From the NCBI RefSeq assembly GCF_024806835.1, contig NZ_JANTYU010000007.1, positions 186,001 through 250,000 on the forward strand: DNA of 64,000 nt. Direction: 5' to 3'. Under the pieces are notes generated by a model. That model was not told the DNA's origin, did no database searches, and saw nothing but the letters and a program-made list of their open reading frames with translations. Source of the DNA: Xanthomonas sp. 3793. Lineage in GTDB: Bacteria > Pseudomonadota > Gammaproteobacteria > Xanthomonadales > Xanthomonadaceae. The translations under genes were made by a program, and so were the position numbers. Shown piece after piece: positions 57,001-64,000 of the stretch. Position 1 is the first letter of the stretch. The number at the start of each line of letters is the position of its first letter.

Positions 57001-57153
57001 GGCACCGGCCGCCGGCTCGATCAAGCGCCCCTGGGCATCGCGCGCGAGCGGCGCCGCCATCACTACGTAATCGCAGCCCGCCTCGCGGGCCGCACCACAG
57101 CGCTGCTCCAGCCCGACAGACGAAGACGCATCGTTGAGAACACAGATCCGCAT
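54040..57153 (-). CDS. glgE: Alpha-1,4-glucan:maltose-1-phosphate maltosyltransferase (GlgE) with long N-terminal extension
   Basis: 1037 residues. The GlgE core starts near residue 385 ([20 protein letters not shown]), includes the GlgE-specific insertion and the barrel with nucleophile D760 in [18 protein letters not shown] and acid E789 in [14 protein letters not shown], and the [11 protein letters not shown] loop. The nucleophile-acid spacing (29 residues) equals that of Streptomyces GlgE. It adds maltose from maltose 1-phosphate to alpha-glucan. The extra 370 N-terminal residues look like a decayed GH13 half ([36 protein letters not shown]) without catalytic acids. First gene of the glgE-treS/mak-glgB operon. 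Confidence 0.94.
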   Translation of the reverse strand: MRICVLNDASSSVGLEQRCGAAREAGCDYVVMAAPLARDAQGRLIEPAAGADAQDGRLRETAQAAHRAGVTLLIDVRLDEIGGASAVVRDNPQWFRARSTAVPDPRQPRATPEVAEARFAYAQEGAALVEWWSARLLEWVGQGVGGFRLLQPHQVPAQRWRELIARVHAQAPEVVFAAWTPGLGLDALQQLSGAGFDAAFSSLAWWDGRGSWFFDEDTALRALASQVVAVLDAADGKRGASPEQHWQLARALGGAWLLDEAHLETLPPPISVSDGLPTSHAGLRLRPLLRESTGLTAVAVEPLGGLPSLLLINGDTRHVVPVPASDLLRLLGDAEALLAEDGRTLSGATLDALEPGEVRVYRSVPARHVLAVPRMRPRAQTAATWPRVCIESVTPSVDNGRFPVKRTVGDRICVEADAFCDGHDRIAVAVLWRPADAKTWSIAPMRALGNDRWRAEFPLERIGTYEFRVEGWRDVFATLHADLEKKRAANTVLPVDVQEAVAVVQAAHARSSGALADRLQAILTRIGAQREPLQQLAIVLEPDTAQAMALADDKPFRSETPVTYRVESERRAAHFASWYELFPRSQSGDPQRHGSFDDVIGRLAHIRAMNFDVLYMPPIHPIGLNNRKGRNNSVTAVDGEPGSPYAIGATDGGHTEVHAELGGLDGFRRLIQAARAHGLEVALDFAIQCAPDHPWLKDHKDWFTWRADGSIPYAENPPKKYQDIVNVDFYASGAVPDLWNTLRDAVLFWVNEGITLFRVDNPHTKPFPFWEWLIADVRGRRPDVVFLSEAFTRPKMMYRLAKCGFSQSYTYFTWRNHKHELQEYVEELNQGVPRECFRPHFFVNTPDINPLFLQTSGRNGHLIRTALATTLSGLWGMYQGFELCEATPLAPGKEEYLDSEKFQLRAWPERAPGDIVDEITRFNQLRRMHPELQSHLGTRFYQAHNDQVLYFGKFLDAGYLSRSRSMVLVAINLDPQAGQDADIEIPLWELGLPDHATVAVEDLWDGHRFEWQGKYQHIRVEATRPFALWRIRAGEVA

Positions 57154-58075
57154 GGCGCCCCCTCAGCAGACAGCGGCGCGCGAACGCACCGTGACGATGG
57201 AAGCCATGCCGCACGCGCCGTGCCGCCGCGTTGCAGCGCCGTACCGATGTAGCGCCGATCCAATATCCGCCTGGATCACGCCGAGCCGCCTCGACCCCTG
57301 CCGGATCGACGCCCGACCGACCCTGCTACCTGTGACTGCACTCATGCGCAACTCCGCAACGATTCTTGACCCATGCAGTCAAGCACCTTCGTTGCGAATA
57401 CCGTGTGTCGGTGGAGTTGACGAAAATCAAACAAGCGCAGCGGTGAAGCAAGGCGGGCGCAAGAGCGAGCAGTGGCTGAGGTCGGGTAAGTCACAGAACG
57501 TGGCGCAAGACATGTCTTGGGACATACCTGTTGTGTCATGTGCACGACACCATCAACACAGCGTTTGAACCACGTCGATGCCTTGCGAGTGTCGTCCTGG
57601 CCTTGCCGCAGACCCTGGCCAGATATTCAAAGCGGTGGGGGCGCCATCACGGCCGACGTGATCCGGCCCGATCTCGTCGAACGTAGCGCAGATCAACAAA
57701 CATTCCAGGCATCGCAGCCAGAATTTCAAGCGATTCAATCCGGGCGTCGAATGACCGCTGGCGTGCAGAAGGAAAACAGCTGGACCCAGCGGCTTTATTT
57801 GAATAACCGCCTTCCATAGCTTAATCAAATGAATCCTTAAACCAGTATTTCTGGCAAACAGGGATCCACCGTAACGAAGCTATATCTTTCATTTCAATAA
57901 ATGAATTATTCGTGCTCGTATAACACCCGGCGATAGAAGGTCAGGATTTTTCCTACAGGCAAGCTCTTCCGCCTGCATTAAAATATCGTTAGGGGCGACG
58001 CGAAAGCGTCGGTAGGTCGTTATCGAGTCGGGCGGTTATCTGCACATGGATTCAGGCACAAAAGGAAGGGCACGC
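57154..58075. other. Gene-free region before the two-partner secretion genes
   Basis: The first half is ordinary high-GC sequence without a supported frame. From about 57830 to 57990 it turns clearly AT-rich (for example ctatatctttcatttcaata), then a 6-bp stem with a GAAA loop occurs at 57996-58011 (cgacgcgaaagcgtcg). The AT-rich part probably holds the promoter of tpsB, and the hairpin falls in its leader. Confidence 0.5.
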
Positions 58076-59788
58076 ATGCGTGCCACGTGGTGCATTGCGC
58101 TTTTTGCGGGCACGGCAGCCCAGGTTTCTGCGCAACAGATCGCCGATCCCGCCGCGCAGGAGTTGTTGCGACAGCAGGAGCGCGAGCGTGTGCTCCGCGA
58201 GCAGCAGGAGGCGCGGCCGGATGTGCGCCTGGAACGTACCCCGGACGATGGTGTGGAGCGGCTTCCCACCCATGAGTCGCCATGCTTCCGGATCGGGCGC
58301 ATCGTGCTCGATGGGCAGGATGCGGATGAATTTCGTTGGTCGCTGAAAGCCGCCGATCCCCGGCAAGATCCCGCCACAGGCCGCTGCCTGGGCACCGATG
58401 GCATCAACCTGGTGATGAAACGCGTGCAGAACGCGGTCATCGCACGCGGCTATGTGACCACGCGTGTACTTGCCGCGCCGCAGGATCTCACCGGCGGCAC
58501 CCTGACGTTGTCGCTGGTCCCCGGACGCGTGCATTCCGCTCGCTTCAGCGACCCGGCGTCCGCACGCGCCGCGATCGCCAATGCCGTGCCTGCACGCAGT
58601 GGCGATCTGTTGAACCTGCGCGACATCGAGCAGGGCCTGGAGAACTTCCAGCGTGTGCCGACGGTGGTCGCCGACATTCAGATCGCACCTGCCCAGGGCC
58701 AGGGAACCGGCCCTGGAGAGAGCGATCTGGCCATCTCATGGCAACAGCGCTCACGTGTACGCGCCAACCTGAGCCTGGACGATGCCGGTAGCGATGCCAC
58801 CGGCAAACTCCAGGCCAACGGTACGCTGTCGCTCGACAATCCGCTGGGCCTCAACGAGTTGTTCTACGTCAGCCTCGGCAAGGGCGTGTTCAACGGTGCC
58901 GGCAAGGACACCGATAGCTGGACGGTGCATTACGACGTGCCCTACGACTACTGGCTGTTCGGCGTCACCGCCAGCGCATACGACTACAGCCAGGCGGTGG
59001 CCGGCGCGACCGAAACCTACGATTACAGCGGGCGCAGTCGCAATGCCGAAGCGCGCATCGATCGCCTGCTGTTTCGCAATGCCACGGTCAAGGTCGGGGC
59101 ATATGGGCGCGGCTGGTGGCGGCAGTCCACCAGCGCCATCGACGATACCGAGATCGAAGTGCAGCGGCGGCGCACCGCTGGCTGGGAGTTGGGCCTGAAT
59201 CATCGCCAGTTCCTCGGCAAGGTCACCCTGGACGCGAGCGTCGCCTATCGGCGCGGTACCGGTGCGTTCGATGCATTGCGCGCGCCGGAAGAACTCGCCA
59301 ACGCCTTCGATCCTTCGATTCCGCTCGAAGGCACCTCGCGCCTGAAACTCATCGTCGCCGATGCCCAACTGGCGGTGCCGTTCCAGCTTGGTTCGCAACG
59401 CCTGCGCTACAGCGCCTCCTGGCGCGCGCAGTGGAACCGCACCCCACTGGCACCGCAGGACCGTTTTGCGATCGGTGGGCGCTTTACCGTGCGCGGGTTC
59501 GATGGCGAGTTGACGCTCAGCGGCGACCGTGGCTGGTCGCTGCGCAATGACCTCAGCCTGGCGCTCGGCGGCGGGCTCGAAGCGTATCTGGGCGCCGATT
59601 ACGGGCACATCGGTGGGCAGTCCGCGCGCTTTCAGAGCGGCGACCATCTGGCCGGCATGAGCCTGGGCCTGCGCGGCGGTTGGCAGCACGTGTCGCTGGA
59701 CGGCTTTGTCGGTTCTGCAGTGGAAAAGCCCGCGAACTTCCCGACCGACTACACCACCTTCGGTTTCAGCCTGTCCTGGCGCTACTGA
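58076..59788 (+). CDS. Two-partner secretion outer-membrane transporter (TpsB; ShlB/FhaC/HecB family)
   Basis: 570 residues from ATG 58076 (AAGGAAGGG five bases before); ATG 58046 lacks a ribosome site. Signal peptide to VSAQQ, a charged linker helix (LLRQQERERVLREQQEARPD), POTRA domains (CFRIGRIVLDG, GLENFQRVPTVVADIQIAPA), then a 16-strand barrel ending FGFSLSWRY. FAIGGRFTVRGFDGE is the VRGF/Y loop-6 motif lining the pore. It recognises and translocates the TpsA protein encoded 22 bp downstream. Confidence 0.95.
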   Translation: MRATWCIALFAGTAAQVSAQQIADPAAQELLRQQERERVLREQQEARPDVRLERTPDDGVERLPTHESPCFRIGRIVLDGQDADEFRWSLKAADPRQDPATGRCLGTDGINLVMKRVQNAVIARGYVTTRVLAAPQDLTGGTLTLSLVPGRVHSARFSDPASARAAIANAVPARSGDLLNLRDIEQGLENFQRVPTVVADIQIAPAQGQGTGPGESDLAISWQQRSRVRANLSLDDAGSDATGKLQANGTLSLDNPLGLNELFYVSLGKGVFNGAGKDTDSWTVHYDVPYDYWLFGVTASAYDYSQAVAGATETYDYSGRSRNAEARIDRLLFRNATVKVGAYGRGWWRQSTSAIDDTEIEVQRRRTAGWELGLNHRQFLGKVTLDASVAYRRGTGAFDALRAPEELANAFDPSIPLEGTSRLKLIVADAQLAVPFQLGSQRLRYSASWRAQWNRTPLAPQDRFAIGGRFTVRGFDGELTLSGDRGWSLRNDLSLALGGGLEAYLGADYGHIGGQSARFQSGDHLAGMSLGLRGGWQHVSLDGFVGSAVEKPANFPTDYTTFGFSLSWRY

Positions 59789-59810
59789 ACATTCCACAAG
59801 GATTAGTGAC

Positions 59811-62800
59811 ATGAATCGCATCTATCGCCTGGTCTTCAACCGCGCCCTGCGCGTGTGGCAAGTGGCATCCGAATTGGTACGTGCTCCCGGTGGCAGCAAG
59901 GGTGCCGCTACCGCGCGTGTGCACAGGCGCACGATGGAGCCGCTGCAGTTTGCGCTGTTATGCGCCCTTGGCCTGGTGAGTGTGGTCGACATCGCTCAGG
60001 CGCAGTCGGCTGGCCGTATCGTGGCCGATTCAGCTGCGCCAGGCGGCGAACGCCCGACGGTGCTGACCGCTCCCAATGGCGTGCCGATGGTCAACATCAC
60101 CACGCCGTCGGCAGCGGGCGTCTCGCGTAACCGCTACTCGCAGTTCGACGTCGGCCGCGAAGGCGCCATCCTCAACAATGCGCGCGGGCAAACCCAGACC
60201 CAGTTAGGCGGCTGGGTGCAGGGCAATCCGTGGCTTGCCACCGGCAGCGCCAGGGTGATTCTCAATGAGGTCAACGGGCCAGCGAGCCGGCTCAACGGGT
60301 ACGTGGAAGTCGCCGGACCCCGTGCGGAGGTGATCATTGCCAATCCGTCCGGCATCCAGGTCGACGGCGGCGGGTTCCTCAACGCCAGCCGGGTGACGCT
60401 GACCACCGGCACGCCCATCCTCTCCGGCGGGGCGCTGGAAGGCTACCGCGTGACCGGCGGCGCCATCCAGGTAGGCGGCGCCGGCCTGGATACCAGCGGC
60501 GCGGATTTCACCGATCTGATTACCCGCTCGTTGCAGGTCAATGCGGGCATCTGGGCCAATCAGTTGCAGGCCAGCCTGGGCAACAACGTGGTCAGCGCCG
60601 ATCAAACGCGTGTCGCGCCACAAGCCGCTACCGGTCAGGCACCGACCTTCGCACTGGACGTCGGCGCGCTGGGCGGCATGTTTGCCAACAAGATCTGGCT
60701 GGTTGGCAACGAACAGGGGCTCGGTGTGCGCAATGCCGGCAACATCGGCGCACAGGCCGGCGAACTCGTTGTCACGGTGGACGGCCGGCTGGAAAACACC
60801 GGTGCATTGCAATCGCGCCAAGACACCCGTATCACCGCCACGGGCGGTATCGCCAATGCAGGCACGTTGAGCGCCACGCGCGAATTGCGCGCCTCTACAG
60901 CGGCCGATCTGAACAACAGCGGCGGCGTACTCAATGCGCAACGGCTGCAGATCGATGCAGCTGCATTACGCAACCAGAACGGCACGATCGAGCAGACCGG
61001 CGTGCAGGCACTGGCGTTGAATGCCGGTAGTGTGCGTAACCGTGCCGATGGCAGCATCGGTGCAATCGCCGCGGTCGCGCCAAGCGACGGCGCAACGCCC
61101 GGCACCGGCAACGGCGGCAACGGCGGCAACGGCGGCAACGGCAATCAGAACACCGGCGGCATTGATGGTGAAAACGGTGGCACGACGCCTCCCGTCAGCG
61201 GGCCGGCACCCGGCGTCGCGCCGCTTGCCGCAGGCGCAGTGACTATCTCCGGGGTGATGGACAACGATGGCGGCCGCATCAACGGCGGCGGCACAGTGTC
61301 GCTGTCGGTTGCAAATGGGCTGGACAACAGCGGCGGGCGGCTGGGCGTGTCCGCACTCACTGCGCGCGGCGATCTGGGCAACCGCGCCGGCACGCTCGCG
61401 GTCTACGGCGATGCCGACCTGCAGCTTGGCGCGTTGGCCAATGACCAGGGTCGCTTCACGGTGGCCAATACGCTCGGCCTGGATGCACAGTCGTTGAGCA
61501 ACCGCGGCGGTGAGCTGCGCCATGCCGGTAGTGGGACGGCCGCCTGGCAGGTGCGCGGGCTGCTGGATAACCAGGGCGGCGTGCTCTCCAGCAATGCCGC
61601 AGCGCTGCAACTCAGCGCGCAAGCAGTGGTCAATGCGCAGGGCCGCATCGAACATGCCGGGACGCAAGGTCTGACGTTGTCGGCGCAGGACTGGTCCGGT
61701 GCCGGCGGCAGCATCGCTACACCGGGTGCGCTCACCTGGCGCGCAGGTGCAGTGGATCATCGCAATGCCACGGTGAGTACCACACAGCTCGACTTGCAAG
61801 CGACCAGCATCGATAACCGCGGCGGCGCGCTGCTCTCGACCGGCAACCAGCAGGCGGCCTTGCAGGTGCGCGACCGCCTCGACAACGGCGATGGCGGCAC
61901 CATCGCCGGCAATGGCGATCTACGCATTCGCGCTGGCACGCTAGGCAATGCGGGCGGCCAGATTCAACAGGCCGGCAATGGCATGCTGGCCATCGATGCC
62001 ACTGCACTGGAGGGTCGCGCAGGACGCCTGATCAGCAATGGTGCGCTGGCAATCAATGGTGGGCGCATCGATCTTGCACAGGGCATCACGTCCGCCCAGC
62101 AGATTGGCATCGATGCGGATGCGCTCAGTACCGCGGGCGGTCGTGTGACATCACTGGGCGATCAAGCGCTACGGCTCACCGTGCGCGATGGCCTGGACAA
62201 CCGCGATGGCAATCTCGCCAGCAATGCAGGCATTACGATCGCCGCAGGCGCTGTCGATAATCAGCGTGGCGCGCTCCTGGCGGCGGGCAGCGAAGCCGTC
62301 ACGCTGGTGGTGGGGGGCGCATTGGACAACAGCGCCGGAACCATTTCCGGCAATGGCGCGGTGCAGCTGCAAGCCGGCAGCGTGATCAATCGCGGCGGCA
62401 CGGTCGTTGCAGCCAATGGCGCTGCATTGCAGGTCAATGCAGGCAACCTGCTGGACAACAGCCAGGGTGGCCGCCTTGCGGCCAGCGGCGATCTCATCGC
62501 GCGCGCGTCCACGTTGGATAACCGTGCCGGCGCGATCGAACACGCCGGTACCGGCACCTTGAACGTTGAGGCCAACGCACTCCAGGGCGCAGGCGGCAAA
62601 TTGCTCAGCCTGGGGGCCCTGCAGCTGGATGGCGGCGACATCGATCTGGGCGCCGGCAGCACCACCCAGGCCGAGCGCATCGTCGTCGATGCCGGCAGCC
62701 TCAGCACCGCAGGCGGCCAGCTGAGTGCGACCGGTACCGATACGTTGCGCCTGACCCTCACCGGTGCGCTCAACAACGATGGCGGCACGATCGCCGGCAA

Positions 62801-64000
62801 CGGCGCGTTCGCCGTGCAGGCCGCGGCCCTGTCCAACCGCGGCGGAAGCCTGGTCGCCGCTGGCAGCGCCAGCGGCCGTCTCGACATCAGCGGGCAACTG
62901 GACAACGCGAACGGCCGCATTGCCAGCAACGGCAATGCTCTGCACATTAGTGCAAATCAGCTGATCAATCAGGACGGAACGCTCAGCCACTCCGGCAGCG
63001 GCGGCCTGGAGATCGCCGTCACACGGCTGGACGGCAGCAAGGGCACCATCGTGACCGGCGGCGCGTTGTCGGTGGCGGCAACCGCGATCGATCACCGTGA
63101 CGCAACCATCGGCGCAGACAGCGTGCAGCTGCAGGCGCAGACCCTGGACAACCGCGGCGGACGCATTGTCGCCAGTGGCAGCACTGCGAGCGCCCTCCAC
63201 GCCGATACATTGAACAATGCCGGCGGCACCGTTGCAGGCAATGGCGATTTGTCGCTCACCAGCGATCTGCTGGACAACACACAAGGCACGATCCAGCACG
63301 CAGGCAGCGGCCAGCTGCAGATCGACGCACAGACACTTGCCGGTAACGCCGGCAAGCTGATCAGCAACGGCACCTTGCACGTGACCGGCCAGAGCACCGA
63401 TCTACGCAATGCCATCACCTCTGCTCGCACCATTGCGGTGGACACCGGCAACCTCACCACCGCAGGCGGCCAACTGTCGGCAAGCGGTGACCAACAGCTG
63501 CGGCTGAGCATTGGCAACACGCTGGACAACACCGGCGGCACGATCGGCGGCAACGGTGTGCTGGCGCTTGGTGCACAGACGCTCATCAATACCCAAGGGA
63601 CGCTGCAGGCCGCAGCTACGGGGCAGTCCACGCTGAGCATTGCCCAGGCCTTGCACAACCAGCGGGGCAAGATCCTGCTGGCCGGTGACGGGCACGTCAC
63701 CGCTGCAAGCATCGACAACCAGGCCGGTACCTTGCACGCGGCCGGCGGCATGTTGCAGGTGGACGTGGATGGACTGCTCGACAATCGCGCACAGGGCGTG
63801 GTGTCCAGTGCAGCCCAACTCGTTCTGGAAGCCGCCACCCTCGACAACGCGGCCGGCAACGTCATCGCCGGCACCGACCTCACGCTCGTTACCGCTAACG
63901 CAATCGGCAACAACGGCGGAGCCATCCAGGCGACCAACGCACTGCGCCTGGAATCGGCCGGTCTTTCCAATCGCGCAGGCAACATCATTGGCGGCAGCGC
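59811..64000 (+). CDS. Filamentous haemagglutinin-like exoprotein (TpsA), cut by the right edge
   Basis: Open from ATG 59811 to the window end, at least 1396 residues. Extended signal peptide region: MNRIYRLVFNRALRVWQVAS, basic linker, then LQFALLCALGLVSVVDIAQAQ. The TPS secretion domain covers about residues 70-320 with RYSQFDVGREGAILNNA and the NPSGI motif (N178). A Gly-Asn linker at about 430-445 precedes many 20-residue FHA repeats with the pattern LDNRGGxIxxxG. Large adhesins or contact-dependent toxins share this layout; the C-terminus that would tell them apart lies outside the window. Confidence 0.94.
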   Translation, partial: MNRIYRLVFNRALRVWQVASELVRAPGGSKGAATARVHRRTMEPLQFALLCALGLVSVVDIAQAQSAGRIVADSAAPGGERPTVLTAPNGVPMVNITTPSAAGVSRNRYSQFDVGREGAILNNARGQTQTQLGGWVQGNPWLATGSARVILNEVNGPASRLNGYVEVAGPRAEVIIANPSGIQVDGGGFLNASRVTLTTGTPILSGGALEGYRVTGGAIQVGGAGLDTSGADFTDLITRSLQVNAGIWANQLQASLGNNVVSADQTRVAPQAATGQAPTFALDVGALGGMFANKIWLVGNEQGLGVRNAGNIGAQAGELVVTVDGRLENTGALQSRQDTRITATGGIANAGTLSATRELRASTAADLNNSGGVLNAQRLQIDAAALRNQNGTIEQTGVQALALNAGSVRNRADGSIGAIAAVAPSDGATPGTGNGGNGGNGGNGNQNTGGIDGENGGTTPPVSGPAPGVAPLAAGAVTISGVMDNDGGRINGGGTVSLSVANGLDNSGGRLGVSALTARGDLGNRAGTLAVYGDADLQLGALANDQGRFTVANTLGLDAQSLSNRGGELRHAGSGTAAWQVRGLLDNQGGVLSSNAAALQLSAQAVVNAQGRIEHAGTQGLTLSAQDWSGAGGSIATPGALTWRAGAVDHRNATVSTTQLDLQATSIDNRGGALLSTGNQQAALQVRDRLDNGDGGTIAGNGDLRIRAGTLGNAGGQIQQAGNGMLAIDATALEGRAGRLISNGALAINGGRIDLAQGITSAQQIGIDADALSTAGGRVTSLGDQALRLTVRDGLDNRDGNLASNAGITIAAGAVDNQRGALLAAGSEAVTLVVGGALDNSAGTISGNGAVQLQAGSVINRGGTVVAANGAALQVNAGNLLDNSQGGRLAASGDLIARASTLDNRAGAIEHAGTGTLNVEANALQGAGGKLLSLGALQLDGGDIDLGAGSTTQAERIVVDAGSLSTAGGQLSATGTDTLRLTLTGALNNDGGTIAGNGAFAVQAAALSNRGGSLVAAGSASGRLDISGQLDNANGRIASNGNALHISANQLINQDGTLSHSGSGGLEIAVTRLDGSKGTIVTGGALSVAATAIDHRDATIGADSVQLQAQTLDNRGGRIVASGSTASALHADTLNNAGGTVAGNGDLSLTSDLLDNTQGTIQHAGSGQLQIDAQTLAGNAGKLISNGTLHVTGQSTDLRNAITSARTIAVDTGNLTTAGGQLSASGDQQLRLSIGNTLDNTGGTIGGNGVLALGAQTLINTQGTLQAAATGQSTLSIAQALHNQRGKILLAGDGHVTAASIDNQAGTLHAAGGMLQVDVDGLLDNRAQGVVSSAAQLVLEAATLDNAAGNVIAGTDLTLVTANAIGNNGGAIQATNALRLESAGLSNRAGNIIGGS
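61098..61148. repeat. 9-base microsatellite in tpsA
   Basis: aacggcggc units repeat about four times in frame (61104-61142), encoding the GNGGNGG linker. Because the unit is a multiple of three, length change would lengthen the linker without a frameshift. Confidence 0.65.

Noticed and set aside
57553..57828. 91-codon minus-strand frame in the tpsB upstream gap
   Set aside because: No family features, no ribosome site and biased composition.
57981..58075. Cyclic-di-GMP (GEMM) riboswitch before tpsB
   Set aside because: gacgcgaaagcgtc and ggtagg recall parts of that motif, but the first stem, the tetraloop receptor and the overall length are missing. Only a simple hairpin is supported.

Overview
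The window is high-GC, gene-dense chromosomal DNA that I read as Xanthomonas (Lysobacteraceae). Supporting signs are a toxin gene ending in a XVIPCD-type domain (the Xanthomonas type IV secretion signal), a LacI-controlled pectin/uronate catabolic block with a TRAP transporter, a GlgE/TreS-maltokinase/GlgB cluster, and several intergenic palindromes of the kind scattered through Xanthomonas genomes. No tRNA, rRNA, CRISPR array or intact insertion sequence was seen.

Layout. 1-788: end of an AEC-type permease gene. 789-1352: repeat-bearing gap. 1.35-6.3 kb: a TPR-like secreted protein, a fused indolepyruvate ferredoxin oxidoreductase and a DUF3253 protein. 6.3-9.8 kb: ergothioneine genes (egtD, egtB, and a divergent EgtE-like PLP enzyme). 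9.9-12.1 kb: two-gene osmoprotectant ABC importer. 12.2-15 kb: EF-hand protein, fatty-acid desaturase, lone ABC ATPase. 15-17.4 kb: GYF/AIM24 protein and a patatin-like lipoprotein. 17.4-18.2 kb: 178-bp tandem repeat. 18.2-20.4 kb: TonB-dependent siderophore receptor with a Fur-like site upstream. 20.7-23.8 kb: a lipoprotein plus a multidomain cell-wall hydrolase with a XVIPCD-like C-terminus, a likely X-Tfi/X-Tfe immunity/effector pair. 23.9-26.3 kb: Lrp-type regulator, phenylalanine hydroxylase, DUF2442 protein. 26.5-28.3 kb: M61-like peptidase.

28.7-44.1 kb is a pectin/rhamnogalacturonan and uronate utilisation island: two rhamnogalacturonan-acetylesterase-like SGNH enzymes (one fused to a cupin), an RpiB/LacAB-type isomerase, KduD, KduI, a LacI regulator, a GH43 enzyme, a DctMQP TRAP importer, a FAH-family hydratase and two esterases. 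Four similar palindromic sites (consensus near GGTnAACCGGTG) lie before kduI, lacI, GH43 and in the divergent FAH/esterase gap. They point to one LacI-type regulon in which extracellular deacetylation and debranching, TRAP uptake and Kdu-type conversion are co-controlled.

44.1-45.2 kb holds a decayed IS5-type transposase end and a low-GC membrane ORF of unknown function. 45.4-48.3 kb: phosphodiesterase, then a PepSY/DUF3649/DUF3325-like membrane operon typical of iron-siderophore loci. 48.5-57.2 kb: glgE, treS-mak fusion and glgB, all overlapping by a few bases, for GlgE-route alpha-glucan synthesis from trehalose. 57.2-58.1 kb: a gap that turns AT-rich. 58.1-64.0 kb: a two-partner secretion system, an outer-membrane transporter (TpsB) followed by a filamentous-haemagglutinin-like exoprotein (TpsA) that runs off the right edge.
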